Counted from the stretch's first letter, positions 1 through 8,355 are shown. The stretch is 10,349 nt of DNA from Saprospirales bacterium (GCA_003448025.1 DLXL01000004.1:2516-12864); one strand, 5' to 3'. A program made the numbers and translations. Notes: generated by a model from the letters alone, not told the origin.

Positions 1-1
1 A

Positions 2-57
2 AAATGCCTTTGTGGTTCAATAAAAACTTCGTGCCCTCAAATGCCTTTGTGGTTCAA
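2..57. repeat. 19-bp direct repeat, two copies
   Basis: AAATGCCTTTGTGGTTCAA occurs exactly at 2-20 and again at 39-57, a 37-bp offset. The spacer also carries a related CTTCGTGCC piece. On the other strand it reads TTGAACCACAAAGGCA, a type of short intergenic repeat that I recall as dispersed in many Bacteroidota genomes. It may continue to the left of the window. Confidence 0.8.
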
Positions 58-279
58 CAATCCTTTGTCATTTCGACAAGTGATACATGAAATTAGGACT
101 TTCATTTGATAAATCCAAATGCTAACAGATAAATACCCTCCCGTTCACTTTCTCTTTTTACATATTATTCTTGATTTATACGTTGTGCGGTGAATATTCA
201 ACTGAGCGGAAAAGGACGGATAATTGAAATGTCTTCAATTAGCTAACAACATATAATTTCTACACCCTGGCTAAACTTT

Positions 280-287
280 CAACTTTG
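280..287 (+). promoter_or_regulatory. possible -7 promoter element of the propeller gene
   Basis: CAACTTTG matches seven of eight positions of the Bacteroidota -7 consensus TAnnTTTG and lies 38 bases before the start codon. No TTG/TTTG -33 element is seen at the usual 17-23 bp upstream, so the call is weak. Confidence 0.3.
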
Positions 288-325
288 ATGCAAGTCCATC
301 TATTTTCACCAACCGATCTTAGTTT

Positions 326-2509
326 ATGCCAAAAACAATCTTTTTTCTGCTCGGTTTGCTGAGCGCACAGAATGCCTTTACCCAATGGTACCAAACTGGT
401 CAACCCGCCGACCTGATGATTTCAGGTGTGGATTTTAACCAAACAGGTGCCTGGTTTAATCACCCCAATGGATTAGCTTCAGATGACACCCATTTACTGG
501 TTTGCGACCGTTTCAACAACCGCATATTAGTGTGGAATTCATTGCCGGGATCCTGGAATGATACTCCGGATCTGGTGTTGGGCCAGCCAGATTTTACCTC
601 CAACAATCCTGGAAATGGAAAGCATCAATTGAATTGGGTAGGGAACGCATCGCTGGCAGCAAATGGAAAATTGGCCGTGGCCGACACAGAAAACGACCGG
701 ATCCTGCTTTGGAATAGTTTCCCGACACAAAATGGACAACCGGCAGATATATCGTTGTTCCTGCCGGTACTTGGTGATCCCGGAGCCGGTCTTTTCTATG
801 CCTGGCCCTGGGGTGTTTGGACCGACGGCACCAGATTGGCTGCTGTGGCTACTACCGGAGGAGCACTGCTGTTTTGGAACAGTTTCCCCACTACAGATAA
901 TACCTTGCCGGATTATGTGATCAAGCTCCCGCAATTTGGCACCCCCCGCAATATTTCTACCGATGGCAGCACCTATTTTTTTGTAGGCGATCATAACGCT
1001 AAAGTAAACGGGCAACCTGGTACCTTCTTTTGGAACAGTTACCCTGCTACGGCTAACCAGCCCTATGATTTTTACCGCAATGAATGGATCAAGGGCGTGA
1101 AACTGCCCGATGGAAAACTAATGGCCGGAGGCATTCAATCCGTTTATGTTTGGAATACACTGCCCACCAGCGCGGCACAGTCGCCAAACCTGACCCTCAT
1201 GCCTTCCTATTACAAAAATGGCGATGGCGTAGATGTGGCCTACGCTGGCGGAAAATGCTTTGTAAACAATTATAACGGTAATAACGTGCTGGTGTACAAC
1301 GGTACTCCAACCAGTCAGACGCAAGCGCCGGATTTTGCCCTCGGTTCACCCTCCCCAACGGCACAAACCCTGGATTCTATTCAGTATGTTCAAAACCCTG
1401 TGCCGGTAACCGATGGCTCCCGCCTGATTGTTACCTCCGATTTCGATCGTGCCATTTATGTATGGGATCAGTTTCCTGAATATTCAGGTCAGGCATATGA
1501 TCATAAATATCCGGCCACCGGAAATACCCAGATTTGGGCCAGCACCCTGCACAATAACCATTTTATCATTGGCGGGCGAAACTCCTTATCCGTTTGGAAC
1601 GATGCTGCAACCATCCATACACCTGCATCCTATCATCTTGTCAACCAAATAGGCACAGCTCAGTTGGATGATATTCGGGGGGTAGCGCTGGACGATCAGT
1701 TCTGCTATCTCGCTACTAAAAACGGCAAGCTTTATGGATGGCAGGGGATTCCAGCCAATTCGAGCCAAAATCCGGCATTTGCCCTCAACAGCAGTAGTGG
1801 AGGGCCGTTCGGCTATTTATATTCAGATGGTGAATACCTCTGTGCGGCACGACCGGAGCCGCCTTCTGGCGTAGACATATATCGCGTTGCGGATTTGGCT
1901 GCCGGAATCACTGCACCCTTCAAGGTAATCAACTCAGGCGAGGTGCGTATTAACCAGGCGGCGCAGGCAGTTACCCACCAGGGATCATTGGCCATTGCCA
2001 GCCGGGGTGATCACAGAGTCTTGCTCTGGGAAAACCCGGCAGATTGGGGCAGCCCGGCCAATCTGATTGTACTGGGCCAACCCAATGCCAACACTTTGGA
2101 TGCGGCAATCGGGATAGACCGGCTTTTTATGCCTAATGCGCTGCTTCCCTTGGAAAACGAACTGTGGATTGGAGAATTCAAGTTTTCCAGTAGAATTTTG
2201 AAGTTTTCTCACGGAACAACGGCTGTAACCAATCTCCAGCAGAAGACGTTTGAAGCCCGGCTTTACCCCAACCCTGCAGATAATTCAGCCAACTTCGAAA
2301 TGGAAATTCCTGAAAGTGGTTCTTACCAGATTCAACTGTTAAATATGCAGGGAATGGTGCTTCAAACCCATTACTCCGGATATCAACCGGAGGGTGTGGT
2401 TTATGGCAAAACCCTGGATTTGCATACGTTGCCAAACGGGTTTTATTTGATCCGGATTACCGGCGAAGGAATGCGCACCTTATTGAAGTTGGTAAAAAGT
2501 GGAGAATAG
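326..2509 (+). CDS. secreted repeat (NHL/beta-propeller-like) protein with T9SS sorting domain
   Basis: A 727-residue protein of unknown specific function, predicted to be exported and surface-attached or released. Residues 1-19 form a Sec signal peptide (MPK, hydrophobic IFFLLGLL, then AFTQ) without twin arginines. Residues about 40-630 carry a recurring motif: a hydrophobic strand, W-N-S-x-P, a short polar loop, then P-D/A and another strand, with LGQPDF at 85-90. The aromatic anchors fall at about residues 70, 129, 184, 236, 276, 324, 380, 424, 472, 519, 568 and 627, that is 40-59 residues apart. The first copy (HPNGL then DRFNNRILVW) is NHL-like, which suggests beta-propeller blades. Residues 642-727 look like a type A T9SS C-terminal domain: LYPNP at 646-650, NMQG at 673-676, and a closing LPNGFYLIRI strand. 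No catalytic residues were recognised; protein or glycan binding is only a guess. The start is the ATG directly preceding the signal peptide; no clear ribosome binding site is seen. Confidence 0.88.
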   Translation: MPKTIFFLLGLLSAQNAFTQWYQTGQPADLMISGVDFNQTGAWFNHPNGLASDDTHLLVCDRFNNRILVWNSLPGSWNDTPDLVLGQPDFTSNNPGNGKHQLNWVGNASLAANGKLAVADTENDRILLWNSFPTQNGQPADISLFLPVLGDPGAGLFYAWPWGVWTDGTRLAAVATTGGALLFWNSFPTTDNTLPDYVIKLPQFGTPRNISTDGSTYFFVGDHNAKVNGQPGTFFWNSYPATANQPYDFYRNEWIKGVKLPDGKLMAGGIQSVYVWNTLPTSAAQSPNLTLMPSYYKNGDGVDVAYAGGKCFVNNYNGNNVLVYNGTPTSQTQAPDFALGSPSPTAQTLDSIQYVQNPVPVTDGSRLIVTSDFDRAIYVWDQFPEYSGQAYDHKYPATGNTQIWASTLHNNHFIIGGRNSLSVWNDAATIHTPASYHLVNQIGTAQLDDIRGVALDDQFCYLATKNGKLYGWQGIPANSSQNPAFALNSSSGGPFGYLYSDGEYLCAARPEPPSGVDIYRVADLAAGITAPFKVINSGEVRINQAAQAVTHQGSLAIASRGDHRVLLWENPADWGSPANLIVLGQPNANTLDAAIGIDRLFMPNALLPLENELWIGEFKFSSRILKFSHGTTAVTNLQQKTFEARLYPNPADNSANFEMEIPESGSYQIQLLNMQGMVLQTHYSGYQPEGVVYGKTLDLHTLPNGFYLIRITGEGMRTLLKLVKSGE

Positions 2510-2561
2510 CCCGTGAAGCGTTAACTTTCTGGGAAATTCCGAACTTAGGTACATTACTTTT

Positions 2562-2569
2562 TACATTTG
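2562..2569 (+). promoter_or_regulatory. -7 promoter element before tatC
   Basis: TACATTTG matches the Bacteroidota TAnnTTTG consensus at every fixed position. It lies in the gap after the propeller gene stop, so tatC probably has its own promoter and a leader of roughly 130 bases. A good -33 TTTG is not evident. The upstream in-frame TTG at 2567 lies inside this element, which argues against a longer TatC. Confidence 0.55.
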
Positions 2570-2578
2570 CGCGCATTT

Positions 2579-2676
2579 CCCGGAATGGTATTCCGGGTTG
2601 TTTGCATAAACGCTTTCCCGGAATACTATTCCGGGGCACTTTCACGATACCCCCATCCTCGAATACCAGTCCGGGG
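2579..2676. repeat. three regularly spaced palindromes in the tatC leader
   Basis: Two perfect inverted repeats share the same arms: CCCGGAAT-GGT-ATTCCGGG at 2579-2597 and CCCGGAAT-ACT-ATTCCGGG at 2617-2635. A third, degenerate copy, CCTCGAATACCAGTCCGGGG at 2657-2676, matches 16 of 20 positions of the second copy plus its following G. The centres are 38 and 40 bases apart. All three lie between the -7 element and the tatC start codon, so they would be transcribed. They could act as leader hairpins, as protein-binding sites, or be a decayed tandem duplication. Confidence 0.75.
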
Positions 2677-2707
2677 TGTGGGGAGGCATGAAAAATTAGT
2701 TTCCCAC

Positions 2708-3583
2708 ATGGCGCTTGATCAGATGCACGAACATGAAAGAGGAGAAATGTCCTTTTTCGATCATATTTCAGAACTGAGGAATCATATCCTGCGGTCAGCA
2801 CTGGCCATTGCGGTGGTAGGGGTAGTTTGTTTTTTTAACAAGGATTTCGTATTCAATACGCTTATTTTTGGTCCCAGAAACGCAGATTTCATTACATACC
2901 GACTTCTTTGCGAATTCTCGCACTGGTGCGGTGCAGGGGATGCCATGTGTTTTACACCGCCGGTATTCAACCTCATTACACGCCAACTGGGCGAGGTGCT
3001 GATGCAACACCTGTATGTATCGTTCTGGCTGGGTGTGATCGGAGCTTTCCCGTTTATTTTCTGGGAGTTCTGGAAGTTCGTTCGTCCGGGTTTGCTGGAT
3101 AGCGAAAGAAGAGCGGTGCGTGGTGTGGTGGGTGTCTGTACAGCGCTTTTTCTGCTGGGTGTTTCTTTTGGTTATTTCGTGATTGCGCCTTTTTCGATCA
3201 GTTTCCTGGCAGGATATACGCTGGAAGGTTTGGAAGTTTCACCAACATTGGATTCCTATGTGACCTACATGACCATGTTCACCCTGCCTACAGGCCTGAT
3301 TTTTGAAATGCCTGTTTTGGCCTATTTCCTGGCAAAAATAGGGCTCATTGGACCGGCCTTTTTGCGCAATAACCGACGCCAGGCTATTGTGGTTATTCTC
3401 ATCGTTGCAGCCATTATTACTCCGCCCGATGTGGTTTCCCAAACGCTGGTAACGATCCCATTGTATGGTCTTTACGAGGCCAGTATCATGGTGGTAGCAA
3501 GGGTGCAACGTCAACGCGAAAAGGAAATGGCGCTGGAAGAAAGTAAAAGCCGGGAAGTGATGATTCAGGATGATGAAGATTGA
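2708..3583 (+). CDS. tatC: Sec-independent protein translocase subunit TatC
   Basis: TatC is the multi-spanning inner-membrane receptor of the twin-arginine translocase. It binds RR signal peptides and, with TatA/TatB-type proteins, exports folded proteins. The 291-residue product shows family marks in order: MSFFDHISELRNHI at 14-27 before the first membrane helix, FWKFVRPGLL near 121-130, SFGYFVIAP near 153-161, the conserved acidic residue E200 in GLIFEMPV within the fourth helix, and NNRRQAIV then ITPPD near 221-241 before the last helices. A long loop between helices 1 and 2 (about 50-98, with four cysteines) and a charged acidic tail are consistent with Bacteroidota homologues. The start at 2708 was chosen because upstream in-frame codons fall in the promoter and palindrome leader; 2723 or 2747 (the latter preceded by AGGAG, but too close) are alternatives. 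No tatA is seen in the window. Length is typical. Confidence 0.95.
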   Translation: MALDQMHEHERGEMSFFDHISELRNHILRSALAIAVVGVVCFFNKDFVFNTLIFGPRNADFITYRLLCEFSHWCGAGDAMCFTPPVFNLITRQLGEVLMQHLYVSFWLGVIGAFPFIFWEFWKFVRPGLLDSERRAVRGVVGVCTALFLLGVSFGYFVIAPFSISFLAGYTLEGLEVSPTLDSYVTYMTMFTLPTGLIFEMPVLAYFLAKIGLIGPAFLRNNRRQAIVVILIVAAIITPPDVVSQTLVTIPLYGLYEASIMVVARVQRQREKEMALEESKSREVMIQDDED

Positions 3584-3587
3584 TTTG

Positions 3588-3634
3588 CGATGACTGGATT
3601 CCCTGAATGCTCAAATCAGGGAATCCAATCATCG
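3588..3634. terminator. hairpin between convergent genes, likely bidirectional terminator
   Basis: A 19-bp inverted repeat (arms 3588-3606 and 3616-3634, 9-base loop) has a single imperfect pair, which becomes a G-U wobble in the minus-strand transcript. It begins five bases after the tatC stop and ends six bases beyond the stop of the convergent giant gene, so it can serve both transcripts. No T-tract follows on either side, so it may end transcripts weakly or mainly protect 3' ends. Confidence 0.7.
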
Positions 3635-3639
3635 TTCGG

Positions 3640-6600
3640 CTACAACTTCATCATTTTATTCACAGCGCGTCCGGTAGCGGTTTCCAGCTGATAATAGAGT
3701 ACTCCGCCGGAACTGATGGCGCTAAAATCGAGCTCTTCCTGGTTAATTCCCTGCGGATATTCCCGTGTTTGTGTCCAAACAACTTTGCCCTGACCGTCCA
3801 TCACCTTTAAAGTAGCCGGGCCGCTTTCTGGCAGGTAGAACCGGATATTGGTGCGTTTTTTAAAGGGATTGGGTTGATTTTGGTACAACACTAACCCTTG
3901 TTCCTGATGTTTAAAGCGCAAGCTTACATCCAGCTTTTCGTAGTTATTCCCGTCAGGTTTATAGGCTTCTATCTTGGTGATCCGGTTGCTGAGTGCTAAC
4001 ATATCGTGCAGCCAACCCGTACGTTTGGCCCGTACCTGTACAGAAAAAGCCGCTTGCCCGCCGGTTTCCCACGCCATGGTCATCGCATCACCGAACACGG
4101 CAAAGTGCTGTTCCTGCATAGCAGACCCCGGCAGAACCGAAAGTATCTCAAGCCCTTTGAGTTCCAAGGTAAACTGGCATCCTGCTAATAATTCGGATGC
4201 TGTAAATGTAATGCTGAGCTCCTCCCCTGCCTGAACCTCACGATCGTTCAGATCCATATACACCAGCCCGGAAAAACGGTCTTTAGCAGGCGATTGTGCA
4301 TTGGGAGCGGCAGAAAGGTTGACATCCCCCACCTTCATCCCAATGAATGTATAAGGTGGGTGATCCAGTTGAATCGTATCCGGGATGCCTGTCTGGAATG
4401 GATTTTGGGGATTAGGGAATACAAAACTGGAATCCACAAAGCGCCAACTGCTGTTATTGGCCAGTTCTGTGGTGATACCCAGAATCAGGCGACGTAATTC
4501 CACGATATCAAAGGTGGTTACAGATCCACTCCGATTCGCATCAGCCGATAACAGTTTGTACGGCGAATTCAGGAATTCCAGTGCCAGAATGTGTTTGGAA
4601 ATCAACACCAAATCGTAAGTGGTTACGCCATTCAAAGGGTTATCATCGCGTTCAGGAACCAAATCAAAGGTAGACGCTAGCGGAACAGCAGGATTGATGA
4701 AGAAATTTCCGTTACCATCTGTTGCACTGTTGAAAATCAATGGAGGGCAAAATGTACAAGATCCCTCTATTGCAATGTCTACATAAGCAACACCTTCTCC
4801 TTGCTCTGTCAGCACACGGCCAAAGAGGGTGTCTCCCGGATCCGGACAAGCGTCGAGGTTGTCTTGAATCAGGATGTTCTTTTCACAATAATCACTATTG
4901 CCGGCTTTGTCTCTCGACCAGATTTCCACGCATTGACTGCCTTGTTCATTGCAGGTAAAGGTCACGTTTGCAATAGGGTTACCGTTGCCGTCCAATGGAA
5001 ATCCTGCACCGGTTCCACATTTACGGATACCGATAGCTATCTGAGCTTCAGGTGTACAATTGTCTTCCGTGTAATCGAGTGGAAAATCTACTGAAATGGT
5101 TGCAACCCCGTTTGGTTGAATGTTAGTACTCAATACGTCCGACTTGCACACCACTGTTGGCGCCTTACAGTCTCTTACGGTAAAGGTGTACTCATATTCT
5201 ATATTGTTTCCACAGCCATCCGTAATAAACCATTTGATCTTGTGTGTGCCATGAGGCAGTTCCGGGGCAAAATAGGTGGTGGTATCCTGTTGGGTATTCC
5301 AGCGAACCCGGGCTGTCCGGTTTTTTCCGGAAACAGTTTCTTCCAGCGCAAATCCCATTTTTTGATTTGCCGGAACTGGGCGCCCGTCAAATTGCCGTGG
5401 TGTACCACCTTGAAAGTAGGGGGTATTCAGGTTATTGAATCGCACATTGTTCCAACCCAATCCTGCACTGCCCAGATGTACTGAGTTGACAACCGTTTCC
5501 ATGATATTATCCTGGTCCATATCCAGGAAAAGCAGAAATTCAATATTCACGGCTGCCCCGGAGCACTGGTCTGTACCGGTAATGCTGAGTTCTGTGGGTT
5601 CCTCACACAGGTCGTGCTGCTGAAGTGTATTGTCCCACCAGTAGGTTTCATTCCAGAATTGAGCGTTGTTGGCGGTTGTCCAGGTTTGGTTGTTACAGGC
5701 CGGAACGGTGTACGTGCCGGTAGGCGCCTTCCCGTCAATCACTTTTATGATTTGTGTGTATTCGTACCCGTTTGTGGTTTCACTCCAGAAGGTGCAATAA
5801 TTGGTAGGTTGCGGATCAGTTGGATTTATTCTTACAATAGAAGGCATCCAAATGCCAGGTGTGCCACATCTGGAAATAATGGCCCCGGGTAAATTGCTGG
5901 CGTGGTTTTCAACGGCATTAGGTCTGGGGTTGGGAATCGTGACGAAGGATTCCAATGAATCGTACTGGCAGTGGTTGATGATTCTCCAGGTGCGTTCAAT
6001 CTTATAACAGGCATCCGGCACAACCGTAAAAATTTCATCCGTAAAGGTTACCTCGAAATCAGCGCATCCATTATTCTGCAATTCAGGTTCCCCATATATT
6101 CCGCTGTCGTTACAAGCAGTTACAATTACATCATCAGGAAATTTCACAAAATAATCCTGTTTGTAATCTAAGGTAATGGCCTGAGCACAGCCACTGGCAG
6201 TCCCCAGAGCATCAAACACTTCAAAGATACGTATAATAGTACCTCTACTACACACAGAATCAAACTGGGAATAATCTACTTTCAGGGCTATGGAATCTAC
6301 GCCACAGGAGATGGAGGTAATGAAGCCATAATCTTCCAGGCTTGGGTCAAAATCTTCGCAGCTTACGGTGAGATTTTGTGGCGCCACACAAATCGGTGGA
6401 TGCGGATCGGCTACTAAAATCTGTATACTGCAATCGGTGTAATGCCCGGCACCGTATCCTTCAGCAACCGTTCCGGAAGGCACGGGTATATCATACACCC
6501 GCAAAATGGCATCCAGCGTATCTGATAAATCCAAACAACAAAAGCGTAAAGAATCCGTCCATAAGGTATCAAACAAACAAGGTGTAACACGCAGGAACCG

Positions 6601-8238
6601 GGCTTTGAATGCCAGCGAATCTGTACAACCATCGGAGGAGCCATTGTCCAAAAAATTAGCGCCAATGGAGACCGTGCCATCTTCCAACAGCATTACGGTG
6701 GGCAGGGTATCACAACGGGCTATAGGTACTTCGGTATCCGCCACCGTAAGCACAAAAGTGCAATCGCCCAGGTTTCCGCAACTATCTTCCGCAACGTAAC
6801 TCATAACCGTGGTGCCTATTGGGAGATAGACAGATCCCATTACGCCAAGGGTATCAAAATCAAGCGGGTCGTTGTCCGGAAAATCGCTTAAAAATCCTTG
6901 CAGGTTTTTAGTCAGACCATTATCCAGCCAAAAAGCATGAATGCTTTTTAGCACAGAGCAATCGTCGTCCAATACTACATCCGGAAGATTTACCAGCCCA
7001 TAACAGGTGTCGGCATTTACCGTGACTAATATTGGCGATGGGCAAGCGATGGTTGGCTTGGATTCATCCAGAAGATACAAATCCTGAATTAAAAATCCGC
7101 TGGGCGTACTGGTGCAAAAATCAAACAGCTCCCAGATACGCCGCACACGACGGTCGCCACAGGGGAGATTAAGCCATAAATCCTGATATTCTGCCGAAAT
7201 TTCACAAATGGAGTTGTTACCATCCATTGGATAGTTTTTTCCATTGTGTTTGATGTAAGGCACACCGGTAACGGCAATGGAGATGTTGGTATCAGGGCAA
7301 ACCAAAGACACATCATCCGGAATAAAAACATCACCCAACGTTGGGCGCACCATCTGGATCCGTTGGATACAAGTATTGGAATTACTGCTTTCATCTGTGG
7401 TTTGCCACCTGCGTTGTATGACCTTGGCGAAGGCAGAATCACAGTTATAGCTATTGATTTGAATGTCTACATAGGTGGGTGGCGTGGCCGTTCCGCATGC
7501 ATCGCTGACCGGCGGGATGGCATTGCTTAATCCGAGGGTGTTGGTCAGGTAAACGGGATCAAGATTGGTTTCCATACAGGACACCGTAATGGTTTGGCAC
7601 TGGATTAGTGGTTTGGTCACATCTCTCACCTGCACATTCCCCCAGCATTTGGCATTTGACTCCTGATCACTGATACGATACTGATAGGTTTTGCCTTTAT
7701 CAGCAGTGGTAAAACTGGCAGGTACCCAGGGCCCATTTCCAAATGGAGCAACCTTGTCAACTTCAGCTATATAACGATTCCAGCAGCCATAGGGCCCGCC
7801 TTCCAGTGCCACCTGTGGCAAAATGCTGCCTGCACAGTTGGGACTTTCAAGGGAGAGGATATATAGATCGTCGCAAGTCAGACCTGGATCAGGGTCCTCT
7901 ACCGTAAAGCTAAAAGAACAGGTAGCTGTATTACCGGCTAAATCGGTAGCCAGATACACACAGGTATTCACGCCTCTTGGAAAAGCAGTCCCGGAAGCTT
8001 GTCCGGAAAGCTGAATGACTATGGCCGGCCCGGAGTCGTCAACTGCTGAAACCGTGTAATTCAGCACGATATCACATAGGCCGGACCCCAGCAAAAAGGT
8101 GTCGGAAACCGGGCAGGTTAGTACCGGAGGGATGGTGTCAGCCAAAAAAATGGGTGTCGGAAAATGCGATATGGTTCGGGCTGAGCCCACCATTTGAAAG
8201 AAACAAACCGAAAGAAGCAGGAGTAAAGGTCGATTCAT
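3640..8238 (-). CDS. giant secreted HYR-type multidomain protein with dockerin-like module and T9SS sorting domain
   Basis: A 1532-residue predicted surface or extracellular protein. Residues 1-20 form a Sec signal peptide (MNRP, LLLLLS, likely cleavage after GSA). HYR-like or related Ig-like segments recur: about 34-115 (IPPVLTCP to CSFSFTVED), 391-500 (KPTIACP to CTFVLTVAD), with shorter cysteine-rich starts near 207, 305, 610 and 698, and one at 1022-1130 (KAPTVVC to YCEKNILI). Residues about 860-1000 form a distinct module without a name known to me. Residues 1135-1197 resemble a carboxypeptidase-regulatory or SdrB-like beta-sandwich. A dockerin-like pair of calcium loops follows at 1198-1209 and 1233-1244, then a cohesin-like beta domain at about 1322-1425 and a T9SS C-terminal domain at 1447-1532 (YQNQPNPF, final GVLYYQL strand). 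Adhesion or matrix assembly is the likely role, by inference. No enzyme motif was recognised. The many cysteines suggest disulfides formed in the periplasm. Confidence 0.88.
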   Translation of the reverse strand: MNRPLLLLLSVCFFQMVGSARTISHFPTPIFLADTIPPVLTCPVSDTFLLGSGLCDIVLNYTVSAVDDSGPAIVIQLSGQASGTAFPRGVNTCVYLATDLAGNTATCSFSFTVEDPDPGLTCDDLYILSLESPNCAGSILPQVALEGGPYGCWNRYIAEVDKVAPFGNGPWVPASFTTADKGKTYQYRISDQESNAKCWGNVQVRDVTKPLIQCQTITVSCMETNLDPVYLTNTLGLSNAIPPVSDACGTATPPTYVDIQINSYNCDSAFAKVIQRRWQTTDESSNSNTCIQRIQMVRPTLGDVFIPDDVSLVCPDTNISIAVTGVPYIKHNGKNYPMDGNNSICEISAEYQDLWLNLPCGDRRVRRIWELFDFCTSTPSGFLIQDLYLLDESKPTIACPSPILVTVNADTCYGLVNLPDVVLDDDCSVLKSIHAFWLDNGLTKNLQGFLSDFPDNDPLDFDTLGVMGSVYLPIGTTVMSYVAEDSCGNLGDCTFVLTVADTEVPIARCDTLPTVMLLEDGTVSIGANFLDNGSSDGCTDSLAFKARFLRVTPCLFDTLWTDSLRFCCLDLSDTLDAILRVYDIPVPSGTVAEGYGAGHYTDCSIQILVADPHPPICVAPQNLTVSCEDFDPSLEDYGFITSISCGVDSIALKVDYSQFDSVCSRGTIIRIFEVFDALGTASGCAQAITLDYKQDYFVKFPDDVIVTACNDSGIYGEPELQNNGCADFEVTFTDEIFTVVPDACYKIERTWRIINHCQYDSLESFVTIPNPRPNAVENHASNLPGAIISRCGTPGIWMPSIVRINPTDPQPTNYCTFWSETTNGYEYTQIIKVIDGKAPTGTYTVPACNNQTWTTANNAQFWNETYWWDNTLQQHDLCEEPTELSITGTDQCSGAAVNIEFLLFLDMDQDNIMETVVNSVHLGSAGLGWNNVRFNNLNTPYFQGGTPRQFDGRPVPANQKMGFALEETVSGKNRTARVRWNTQQDTTTYFAPELPHGTHKIKWFITDGCGNNIEYEYTFTVRDCKAPTVVCKSDVLSTNIQPNGVATISVDFPLDYTEDNCTPEAQIAIGIRKCGTGAGFPLDGNGNPIANVTFTCNEQGSQCVEIWSRDKAGNSDYCEKNILIQDNLDACPDPGDTLFGRVLTEQGEGVAYVDIAIEGSCTFCPPLIFNSATDGNGNFFINPAVPLASTFDLVPERDDNPLNGVTTYDLVLISKHILALEFLNSPYKLLSADANRSGSVTTFDIVELRRLILGITTELANNSSWRFVDSSFVFPNPQNPFQTGIPDTIQLDHPPYTFIGMKVGDVNLSAAPNAQSPAKDRFSGLVYMDLNDREVQAGEELSITFTASELLAGCQFTLELKGLEILSVLPGSAMQEQHFAVFGDAMTMAWETGGQAAFSVQVRAKRTGWLHDMLALSNRITKIEAYKPDGNNYEKLDVSLRFKHQEQGLVLYQNQPNPFKKRTNIRFYLPESGPATLKVMDGQGKVVWTQTREYPQGINQEELDFSAISSGGVLYYQLETATGRAVNKMMKL

Positions 8239-8313
8239 GGTAGCATTAGGATAAAGAAAACAGATATTAAAACAATTTTACCAGCGAAAATTGAGCCGAA
8301 AAGCGCTAAATGC

Positions 8314-8347
8314 CAAAAATTTACATAAAACGGTATGTATTGACCAA
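8314..8347 (-). promoter_or_regulatory. possible promoter of the giant gene
   Basis: Read on the minus strand, TTG at 8347-8345 is followed after 23 bases by AATTTTTG at 8321-8314, which matches seven of eight positions of TAnnTTTG. The spacing is at the upper end of that reported for Bacteroidota promoters. It lies in the 117-base gap after the AlkC gene, about 75 bases before the giant start codon. AT-rich sequence makes chance matches likely. Confidence 0.3.
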
Positions 8348-8355
8348 TAATCCTA

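Larger units (their letters stand above)
1..325. other. intergenic region left of the propeller gene
   Basis: No convincing coding sequence is visible. The stretch is AT-rich and holds a 19-bp direct repeat at its left edge, a short CATTTG/CAAATG inverted repeat near 104-122 that is too small to interpret, and a possible promoter -7 element just before the first gene. No tRNA-like fold, terminator or mobile-element end was recognised. Confidence 0.6.

Noticed and set aside
1..60. The direct repeat pair as the edge of a CRISPR array.
   Set aside because: Only two 19-bp units with an 18-bp spacer that itself resembles the repeat, and no cas genes in the window.
2567..2707. A 47-residue N-terminal extension of TatC, starting at a TTG codon at 2567.
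   Set aside because: It starts inside the -7 promoter element, runs through the palindrome array, and has no resemblance to TatC; the family N-terminus begins at about 2708.
5116..5484. A 122-codon plus-strand open frame opposite the giant gene.
   Set aside because: It is antisense to a well-supported long gene, lacks any recognisable motif, and reads as a shadow of that gene's codon bias.
6930..6949. Perfect 9-bp inverted repeat AAAAAGCAT-GA-ATGCTTTTT inside the giant gene, resembling an internal terminator.
   Set aside because: It lies within an intact reading frame (coding LKSIHAF), is followed by GC-containing sequence rather than a T-run, and is short enough to arise by chance.
326..8238. 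TatC as the exporter of the two flanking large secreted proteins.
   Set aside because: Neither signal peptide has a twin-arginine motif; both look like Sec signals joined to T9SS sorting domains.
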